This document shows positions 11,899 through 23,700 of a stretch of 64,000 nt of DNA, piece after piece; the first letter of the stretch is position 1, and each line of letters opens with the position of its first letter. The position numbers and the translations under genes were made by a program. Location of the stretch: positions 5,456,001-5,520,000 of the forward strand of contig CM049310.1 in assembly GCA_026874595.1 (NCBI GenBank). The letters are read 5' to 3'. The stretch comes from Sipunculus nudus. Its lineage: Eukaryota; Annelida; Sipuncula; Golfingiida; Sipunculidae. The notes beneath the pieces were generated by a model that saw only the letters and a list, made by a program, of their open reading frames with translations, was not told where the DNA came from and made no database searches.

Positions 11899-14800
11899 TT
11901 AAACAAAAAGTCTGGCTGTCCAACTTTTAATGCTGGCAGGGCAGTCTTTGGTGCATTCAACCACTGCAAAGTCCAAAAATGCCATGGTCTTCTTAATCCC
12001 CTTTGGGTACTTTAAACCAAATGACCAGTATGACGCATACCATGCCTCAATGGCCAATTCAAAACTTTTGCACGGTGCTGTCAATATTTGATGTCCCTCG
12101 ATCCTGATGTTGAACATATGAGTATTTTCCGAGGCTTCTTCGACTATAACCGGGGTTGGTGATTTCACTTTCTGGAACCAATGAAGTAAACATATATCTA
12201 TAAGTAATTATATAAGATTTATAAAGATTATTAGCTGAGCGAGGACTTTTATGATATATGACAAAGAACCAAAACTATTTGAACAAACTAGAGACAGAAC
12301 TACCTTAGGATCAGTTCTGTTAAATATTGAATAATTTGGCTGGTCGGTTTCAGAGTAGATTTTTCAAGATTATTAGCTAAGAGAGCAAACAAGGGACCCA
12401 TTGGTCAGTGCTCAGCTGAAGCTGACCTTGAAGGTTAAAATCTAAAATAATATCAAATGGAGATAAAGTGTGAGGGGAAGAGGTAATATAGGCCATGGTT
12501 GGTTTATATGATTGGCTTGTATTGATGAGCAAGAAATTGTTGCAAATAATATTTTGACCTGACCATGTGTTTCCTAATGTTGAAACTGAAGCTTGTGAGC
12601 AGTTTGTGAACAAATGATACTATTTCCATGATCATTAGTTGGCTTTTTGATTAACTGTTGACAGTTCAGTAGTTTACACATTTGTTCAGTTGAATCTATT
12701 TTCTAAATATATATTATTAAATATAAGTATATTTTTTATTTTATGAAATGTTTACATTTGAAATATAACTAATGTCCCAAGTCCATAGATGAAAGGACTT
12801 TGTGGTGGTGGGTTTGGGGGGGGGGGGGGGGGGGGTGGCGAAATTATAGGAATCACAATGTATATGCATCATTATAGTGTTTATATATAGGATTTTCACT
12901 AAATTCAACAATGCTTTCTGGATAAAAAATTAATTCACAATTACTAAATATTTCAAAAAGGACAAACAAACTGGTAAACAAACAAAGCTGAAAATATATG
13001 ATGTTTCAATTATTTCTTACTTTTTTTATTATATCAATTTTTTTTAAAGTTTAATATCTGCAATAATACACAACTGAATATATAAGTTGCTCTCAAATTT
13101 CAGACTTAAATAGCTTAATTCCATACACATACAGCATATGAAAGTTATTTCAACAGTGTTTAAAGGAAAAATGTCATAATTATTATATATTTAATGATAA
13201 CGGAGAGATGATGGACAGACAGAGGTGATCACTTTTTGTCCCATTCTTCTAAGACAAGAATATGTTTCAATTAGATCTTAATTTTTTCTAATCCAATTAT
13301 TTTTTTAATTAAATCATTTTTACACATTTGCAATAAAAACTAATATCCCAGTGCACAGGTGCACAGGAGTCAATGGCGGGGGGGGGGGGGGGGGGGGGGG
13401 GGGGACTAAGCCTGATCTCCAATTCTGCAGGAAAATAATGAACTATACTATACATTTCCAATATAACATATATATCTGAATATAAATGTTGATTCATAAT
13501 TCTAAATTGTATCATTATAAATCTTAATCTTGTCAGATAACTCCACATCATGCATAGAAATGTTTATATATAGTTATTACCCAAAAATTATATCTTTAAA
13601 ATTTGCAAAACAAAAAATATATAAAAATAATACTTTATTCAGATTTCACAATTTTAAATTGTGCCTTTATCTATCCATAATTTGCTTCATATTTATAACT
13701 GATGCATACTGATGGGTTAAATTATATTTGTTAAAATCATTTAAAAGAAAACTGATTTATTTAAAAATGCTACATTGACATAACATGGTATCTTCTGGAT
13801 TACACCTTGAATTACTTTTTCAAGGAAAGTTTGTATATTTGAGTGGAAACAGCATTACAATTAAGGAGATACAGTGAAAACAAAAACAATCGCAAAACAC
13901 TTGGTGGGTTGGGTTTGCGTGGGGATTGGGTGGTGATATGAGAATTTTATTTTTATGCGAATAACTTAAAACATTTACAAAATTCAGATCTAATTTTGGG
14001 TATACAATTGAATCTTTATTAAACAAAGTTATATACTTGAGGGAAAAATTTTTCATATGCGAGTAAAAAATTGTTCTGATTTTTTACAAAGTCCATTATG
14101 TTCAGGCCATTACTTCCAAAAATTACACTTAATGGACTTAATTTCTGGCATGTATATAGGAATTATATCAGAGATTACTTCTAGTGAAAATTAAGAGAAA
14201 CAGATTAGTGGTTTTGATATTAGGCAGTCCTGAAGTGTGATAACAGGTAGCTAATGGAATTTGAGGTTTTTCCTTCATATCTATAAGGAAGAAGTCATAT
14301 CGATCCAGTTTTCGGTATGCTAGGACATTTTGGAGACATCTAACTGTATGCCAAATTTTGGATTTGTAGGTCTTTTGGTCCCAAAACGTGGCAGTCTAAC
14401 GGACAGATGGACGATGGACCACGACTATAGCTCAGATGACTTATAGTCAGCTGAGCTAAAATTCAATGAAATTGAAATATTTGAAAAAACGAGAGAGCAC
14501 TACCTAAAGATTATTATTTTTTAAATATTCAGCAATTAAACCTAACAGATTCAGAGATTTTAAATGTCAATGCCTAAAAAAGGCTAATATTACATCTAAA
14601 TTTGACAGAAAAAAAAAGTAGATCACAGATGAAAGAAATAACTTTCAAAACTGCTATCTGGACCCCTCACATTTCCATATTATAATAGTGATAGTAGGAG
14701 CTGAGGTAATATATACCTCTTCTGAATCCACAATCACATAATACTCTGATTCTCCGAAGACTGATGGTAACAGCTTATATGTAAATTGAAGTCTAGCATC

Positions 14801-15391
14801 TGTAAATACACAAGAGGCCACATTTAAAACAAATCAAATACATTGTTTACAAAATAAACACAACAAATGCACTTGCAAGTAAAGTTATCCATTCTATTTT
14901 CTTTTTATAATTTGCTTTATTAACAATGATATACATTTATGTCAGAGCCTGTACATACAAAAAATGTGCTGTTACAATTCTTAACAAATCTAAGATTCAC
15001 CATTTCACAAGTAAATATAAAAGGCACCAATAAGATATGAGATGGTATGCTTATCTTATTAAGTTCACTGTCAGAGTGAAATGAAAAAGGAGGGGGACAC
15101 CCCTTCGAAAACAAAGAAACTATGGGTCACAATGCTCAGCTGAGGAGATCGATTAGGGTAAAGAATGAAAGCCTTGAAAATGGAAATTTCAGAAGTTGGA
15201 TATTTTTTATAGACAATAGTCTTTTGGTAATTTACCATGCTTCTGAAAATTTGCAGTGCTAATTTTGTTTGGCAATAACTGAAATGTTGAACTCAAAAGT
15301 AGTTGGACACTGCACCACTGTAACCATATATGCCAGCATGATCAATAGTTCCTAACTTTTGTTAACTTGTTTACTTTAAGTAGTTGTAATA

Positions 15392-15442
<51 letters not shown>

Positions 15443-18400
15443 GAGAACAAGAAAAACCTACAACCTAGTCTACTTAAACATCTATTTACAGCTTTAGAAG
15501 AACCTAAGAGCATGAAGCAATCTAATGACACACAGATGGATTCATTTTTTTTATAGTTGAATCCTTGTACTGTTCCAAAATCATCTAACTCCAAAGTAGT
15601 AACACACCTAAAGACAACTTTCCTTAGAATAATACAAGATTAAAAGATATCTAGTTTTCTGAGATTAAGACAATAAAGAGATCAGCATCAAAAGAAATAG
15701 TATGTTGTATGTTATATGATTTTCATTTCTTAAATTTTTAAGAGTTTGGTTTGTAATACATCCATGTAAGGCCCAAAAAAAAGGTGAGGTTCTTGGGCAT
15801 TTTTTTCTCAGAAACCAATGAAGCCTGGCAATATTTTATTTTACCTTTTTTTGTATGTTTCGATAAAAATGTCATATGATCAGGGAAAACATGAAAATAA
15901 TAGAACTGTTTTGCTTAACAGACAAAAGCACTACATAACAAAGGAACTCTCATTAAAATTGTATTTTTTTATCTTCTTGAAGATGAAAATAAAATTTAAA
16001 AATTTTTTATGCGGGGTGGGGGACAAATTTGATGCAGGTGGTGCCTGAGGACCATACCTTTTATTTATTTTGGCTTAATACATAAGAGATAACAGATCAC
16101 ATTAGAATTGCATGCCTGTAAATTCAAAAGATAATCAAAAGATTGCACACCTTGAAGTAACATATAAAAAGTATATACTCTTATTGAATAAAATAGCTGA
16201 AAACTGAATGAACTTTACTGCTCATAACTTAACCTATATGATTTTAACAGCTGTGCTGGTCTCTCAGGTAAAAGACAATTTAGTTAATGTTGATAAATTT
16301 GTTAGACTAGCTTGTTTTCCTATTATTATTCTGTTATGTCTGATTCAAGGCTTAATGTCTTCAGATGTTACCATAATGCTATCAAATTTCACAATTTACA
16401 AGCTTAAACCCAAATAAAGTTTTTCATATACAGAGTGAAAAGAATAAAGCTCAAGTGGTTACAAGATGAGACATCCATGATATGTTACTATAGGATTTAA
16501 TAACCTTTTACTGTTCAGATTACTGAGGTCTGATTTAGTTTAATGAAAAACTTCAGAACTTAAAATTAACACACAATCTGTTTGACCACAGAAATCTAGC
16601 TAAGTAAGGGGGTCTAAATGCCCATTTAGAGTGGCTTTTAGTGCACCTGTGAACAGTAGAGGGTTAATTAAATGAAAGGTTTTTCACTTAACATCTCACA
16701 GGAATTATGTCAGAGTGACTTAGTTTCAGGTCTGGTAGATATGATATGGATCAGCATGTATGTTGATATTCAAATTTTTTAAATTTTAGGAATCAAAACA
16801 TGTTTAATGGAAAGATAGATGGACAGACAGACATCATAACCCAGGCCACTGCCAGAGTTCAGTTGACTTAGAGTCAGTGGAGCTAATGAATTCCCAAATG
16901 GGAGTTCCCTGTCCTTAACCTTCCAACAAGCCCTTATATTACTATAAACCTTTGTTAACATCTTTTCAAAAGAGCCATTGCTGGATGATACAAAGGACCC
17001 AAGTGTCTCAAAGCTCATCCAGAAGAAAAACATTTTTCTTCAACAGATGCAAGAGATCATCTGTAAGAATACATAATTTTAGTAATATTGTTATAATATG
17101 TATACAATAAATGCAACAATTTACCCTGCTGGACTTTTTCTTCAATATTCTCCTCTATGATTTGCTCAAGCTGATGTTTGTACACATTGTACAACTTGCA
17201 TCTGTATCTTGCTCGTGACTCTATGTTTGGTAAAGCCTTCAGTAGTTTCGCCATCTTTCCTCGGACCTTGAAACTGTGTTGCATGTATGTCTCCCCAATA
17301 AGCTAAAATGCAGAAATGAGTGAAATAAAAAAAAATTCAATTAGTGACAGATGACCGACAATAACCCATTGCTATAGCTAAGCATAACAGATAGTCAGCT
17401 GAGCTAAAAATCAGAAAGAAAAGAAAGGACCTTTGGGTCACCAAGCTCTGCTGAAGTTGTATATATAAAGTTCTTAACTACTGTTACCTGCAGTATTTAT
17501 TGTCAGCTGAGTTATAAATATATATATTATATACATGATGACAGAATAGGAAATCCTATAAACTGTTCTACTTTAAAATTCTATTTACTGTTTTAAGTTG
17601 TCAAAATTATAGCAAATTTTAGGACACAGTACTATTTTACTATGTGTGGCACAATGTAAAGTAATCATTACAACTTCTTTATAAATTTAAACTTACCATT
17701 TTAGAAAATATATCCAATTGCAAATTCATGGGATAAGAGATACTGGATTATGAATGCTTTCATACAAAAAACAAATTAAGTTTCATGATTCCTTTTAAAA
17801 TCATGTAGGTATAACTAGTACTGGTGTTGTTTGCATTGAGGGATGTGTTATACCAATAATTTCACTGTTTCGCATATTTTTGTTGGTATAGGCTGTTAAA
17901 TCATGGCTTGAGATAATATTAAATACAAAATAAAGTCACATTCCTTGGAACTTTTAAACAAATATATTAAAATATATAAATATCATTAGTTTTTTTTCCA
18001 TCCAATGACAGCTCAGGTTTGACTGAAAAAAAGGTGCAAAATATACATATTTATGACAAAATAATGCTATCTATATAATCAGTGCATAAATATCAGCCAC
18101 TGAAACTAATAAAAGTAAGTTCCATCATCTATGACTGAAAATAGCCAAAAGTAATTTCAGGTCTGTAGCCTGAACGGTTTAAATTTGTGCCATATAAGGC
18201 TGTTAACAGACTTCCAGATCAATGGACAGACATAGCTAAGAAGACTTACAGTCAGCTGAGCTACAAAATACCAAAATAGAAAACTTTATGTATGCATTTT
18301 AAAAAAAGATGCACACTGTGGCTACACACTGTACATTGTCCTTTTCCTTTACACTGTTTGTAGTTAGCCGCTTGTTTTTACGTAGTGTACATCAGTTTCT

Positions 18401-20652
18401 GTAACATTATATGTGATAAAAAGAAATTTAATACAAAAGGTGGCATCATTTTCATGTGAATATATAAGAATACAGAGTGGGGTACTTACATATGGCCTTA
18501 ATCGCAGAACAGGGAACTCCTCAAGGACCTCAGATATAGTATGGCCACTATATACCAATTTTTTCCGGTAGCTTTTCGTTTTTTCCATTTTTTCATTAAT
18601 AATCTGGACATCCATGTTTTGCTTTTTGGCCTCCTTCTGTAAAGTTTCCATGTGTTTTCGAATTGATATCTCATCTTCTGCTACTTCTTCTACATTGATT
18701 TCATCAGTGACCTAAGTGTAAGACATGACAAATAAATAAAAACAAGTGAACTATAGGTCATGACACTCAGCTGATGAGCACAACCTGCCAGTGTCATAAT
18801 ATTGAAATTTAATATTTTTTACAATTGATTAGACTAATTTTGCTCAAATAGATAGACAGCTTGGATATATGTCATTATTTGTGCCTAGTTAAACAGCTGG
18901 GCAGAAAATGGCAAAAGATCATTTACTACGGCAGAATGACTGAAAATCAGCTGAACTAAATTGATATAGGGGCACCACACATCAAATAAAATGATTGCTA
19001 TTAATTCAATAAATCTTCTGCAGACAATTTAACATTAATTTGGCTGAATTCATACTCATTTAATTCCCCTTCCCAAAAGGAATTAATTTCAATGATATGA
19101 AAGCATAAGTGTCAACATTGTTTCACATCTGTAGGAAAAAAGTAAAACCAACATGAAAACAAACATTCCTGGATTTTCCAAGATACTTCCCTGATAAATT
19201 TTCAGAATTCCAGGATAATTATTTTGACTTTAATCCACATTAAAAATAACCCATAGTGGATCATCAGGTGGACACGCCTTTCTGACATGAAACAAAAACT
19301 AACAGATTGCAACTTTCTCCTCTCTGGTTCAATAAAATTCCCTGTCTTTTCCCTGATTTGAGGCCGAGTTCTAAAACTCCCAGAGTTTCCCTGACTGCAA
19401 AGTGGGAAAATAATTTCCCAGTTTTCCCTGTTCTCCAGGCTGACTGGGAAACCTGACTTGGGTTTCTTTAACAGATAGATTGTGCTCTTTTTATGAATGT
19501 CCAAAACATTGTAAGGTCAGGCCTCACAGACAAAGGTTCAGCACTTCAGCTCAAATGACTTACTCACCTGAGCTGAAAAACAATAAACTATTAATTTCAT
19601 GGGTCTGTAACCAGCATATTTTAAGGATAATCTTCCAGATTCCACTCTTTATATGTAGCTGTAATTTACTTTGATATGCAATAAGCCCAGGAAGCATGCA
19701 GCTTTAAAGCTCACCTCCAGCTGTTGCCGCTTCTCCAATCTTTGTTCATCAGTTTCTTCTGTTGAAGCTCTTTTCCTGCCTGACACTCCTGGCCGTCCGT
19801 ATTTTTTTCGCATCTGGAGCACAGCACCCTCATTTGTCAGTGGCTGCCTCTCCTTCTTGAACTTTCTCCTTAATGCCTCTCTCCAAACAGACTAAAAAAT
19901 ATACAAAAAAATAATAATTGTTTTTATATATATATAAAATGTCATAACATTTAAGCAGCCCAGCTGAAAGATCACAGATGGAACACTGGCACAATGCTTG
20001 AAAATCAGATCCAATCATCCAAGACAGTCAAATAATGCATAAGGATAAGTCAAATTTATTAATACTCATCTGACTGGATAACAAGAATGACTTACTAGGT
20101 AAAGTAACCACATTGATTGCTGATTTGTAGAAAATATTACAGAAATACTTGGCAAGTTTTTGGCAAGATACTACTTGCCCAGTGAGCAGTTTTTTCAAGC
20201 CCCATGGAAGTCTACAGCAAGAGCTTTAAGAACATTTCTTTTAAGGAAGAACCACTGAATGTATGATTGTTTTTTACTCTTCAGGCAATGAAACACTGAA
20301 CCATAAAACTTCTGTTATATTGTTCGAATTAAATATTATACACAACAGTTTGTGTATAGGAACTTACTATGTCACCAGGTAACCAATTGTACTTCATTAG
20401 TAAAGTTGAGCACACATTCCCATAGCCACGTCTGCTTGGAAACCTGAATTTATTAAATGCACGATAAATTATTTACAGAACATATGTACACTATTAAATT
20501 AACAAAAGAATGATCCATGTGAGTCAATTATAAAAGAAGGGACCCTTGGTTCATGGAGCTCTGCTGAATTTGAGTCTTAATTTTATAAATGTTATCAAAA
20601 AGGACAAAATCACAGTTTTCGGTCTTGCTTGCCTAAGTTGGTTCAAAGACTG

Positions 20653-20720
<68 letters not shown>

Positions 20721-23700
20721 ACTATATCAGATAAATGTTTCAATGATAAAATATAAAGTGCTGAGTTTAAACTTCTTTTAATCAGAAATAAACAATAATA
20801 TAATATTTGTTAAAAAAAATAAATAAAAAATTTTTTATGAAAAACTTATTTTTCTTAGATAAGTGGGCAAGTCAGCTAAATAACATGAAAAAGTATTATT
20901 GCTTATAACTAAATTTCTAATATACAATCAAAGCATAACAAAATCTGTTATTGTCATTTATAATATTATTAATTAATAATTTAAGTAACAATTAACACAT
21001 GATATAGCTGGCAATAACATGGGGGGGGGGGGGGACCTGCTTTCTCGGCTTTCTGGATTAATCTTCTAGGTTTCTCAGATTGATCTAACGAGTCTTAGTT
21101 TTCTTTTGTCAATCCCTATAATGACCTGCAAGGTATATCCCTGCCACTGAAATGATTTATAAGATGCTTTACTAGATGATAATACAACAGCTGTGTTCTA
21201 TTTCTATACACATATTCACATATTCAAATATGATTTTAATATAAACCACATGAACTTATCTATTTTCACATTGCAAATTATCTTTGACTGGAAAACAAAG
21301 ACAAAAGAAAGAGATCTCTCAGTGGAAAACAATAAATTCAAATTTTACTATCAGCTTTCCTTACTATAACCACTTATACCAGTCATAGCTTTGGTAGTAG
21401 ATCATATGTACCTCTAAGAGCATTCTAGCTTAGGTCTAGCATTAAAAGCATAGGTCCATTGGTTATCATTTATGCCAGTCTAACGGATGGACCAACAGCC
21501 AGACAGATGTCCCATGTTTGGTCATTGCTATAGGTCAGCTGAATTTAGTCAATTGAGCTTAGAATAAATTAATACAAAAAACATATAATGCACTTATCCT
21601 GAAGTCATGAAAATGAAAATTAAGGCAATAACAAATGATCCAGTTATTTTACATTTTTCATATGCAGTGCAGAAGTTAGCTAAAGCCTAGAATACAGGTA
21701 GTCAACAAGTGACTACGTGTATCCGCTGAAATCAGAGTGGAACGGGTGAAGTGAGGCATGGATTGAGTGGCATGGGGAAATAGAGTGAGGTTTGTTGCAT
21801 ATTAGCATGGATGTCTGCAGCTGAAATGTGTATGTAGGTTGCGCCACCTACCACAAAATCTAGAAAACTGTCAATGTTGTATACATATGCAAAAAGTCAA
21901 ACCACTGCCGAGATATGAGTGATTTTATCCCATGGCAGACAAACAGACGGACGCTGTGCAAAAATGGTTGCAGGTGGCCCCACCAGTTTTGCCTATGATA
22001 AAGAGCTATGTGAGATCTATACACATGCATTTTTTTTTACCAATCATTCAAAAGGTTCCCGAGTTATCCAGTCCTGAGATATAAGCTTGGATGTCTGCAG
22101 CGTAAACGTGAATGTAGGTGGCCTCACCTGTCATAAAAACAAGAAAACTATCCAGGATGTATACACATGCAAATTTTCAGGTGGATAAGTCCAACCATTG
22201 CAGAGACATGAGTGATTTTATCCCAAGGCAGATGAACAGATGGACCCTGTGCAAAAATGGTTGCAGGTGGCGCCACCATTAATTATGTATGTTATAAAGC
22301 TATCCAAGGGCTACAATTTTGCAAATTCTTTTTCCTGATCAGTCAAATAGTTCCCGAGATATGTGTCAAAACAGATGCACAGATGGACACAGAGTGCAGA
22401 GGAAAGGTCAGAGGTCAAGACAAAATTGGGGCGCAGCAGTTCACATGTGACCCTAAGATAATCCCAGGTTTCGTAAAAATTCTGCCCAGCGTTTACGGAG
22501 GAGTTCTCCGGACACCTACACGGCGGCCTCGGTGGTGAGCTGAAAACATTGTATCCGCAAAACTCTGTTTTGGCGGATACAATTACATATGCTGAACAAA
22601 AACTGATTTAAATAAGTGATGGAAGAATTTCTTGGACTTTGATAAATTTTAAATTCACCTCCTCTAGGGAAGTCACATGCATTTTAGTTTTTCTATCAAA
22701 ACATTTATACTACTGAAGCAGTTGTTCAGAATATACTTGCAATTTTATAAATTGGCACATAAGTAAAATGTATTCACATACCATACATTTTTCACAACAA
22801 TGCTGTCAAACAGCATATTAATCAGCATCCCTTTAAGATTTCTGCCTGGCAAAAACTCTTTCTCTCTCTTTTCCAACAAAGCTTGCTGAAGTACTGGAGG
22901 AAATTTCGGTAGGCAGTAATCCTGCAGATCTGCAGCACAAGCACTTGTGGCTCCTTCAAGCTGACCTGGCGACTGCACTTCTTCAGGAGTTGCAGGCTCG
23001 CCTTCACTTTGGGCTTCAAGTTTCTTTTTCGCTTGGTTGAACATAACCCTAAGCTTCAGTTGGGAAAAGCTCAGCCACCATGTTATCATTCAGGCCAAGT
23101 AACGTTTGCCCATCAATTTCTTCATCTGTATAAAAAAAAAAACACACAAACCAGGCTTCTATATGGGAGTTTGTGTTTTAATATTACTGAAATCATCTAA
23201 TAAGTTAATTTTGTGAATCATTCAATGTCAAAACAACATCCATTATTTGTTACAAAATTTTGACAAGAAATAATAAAAACTAGAATACGGGTAGTCTTGT
23301 TGACTGTGTATTCGCCAAAATCAGAGTGCTAGCTGTTGACAGATTTTAGACAGATAAACCAACCACTGCTGAGATATGAGTGATTTTATCCTAGAGCAGA
23401 CAAACAGAAGAAAGATGTAAAAAAAATGGTTGCATGTGGCGCCACCAATTTGGTGTATGATAAAGAGCTATGTGAAATCTATACACATGCAAAATTTCAG
23501 GTGGATAAGTCAAACCACTGCAGAGACCAGTGATTCTAACCCAAGGCAGATGGACAGATGGACACTTGGCAAAAATGGTTGCAAATGGGCCACCATTTTT
23601 GTGTATGCTGTTAAGTTATGCTACATTTGTGCAAATATTTTAGTCTGATTAGTCAAACGAGTCCAGTCCACAGATATGTGTTAATGTGTCAGAACTGACA

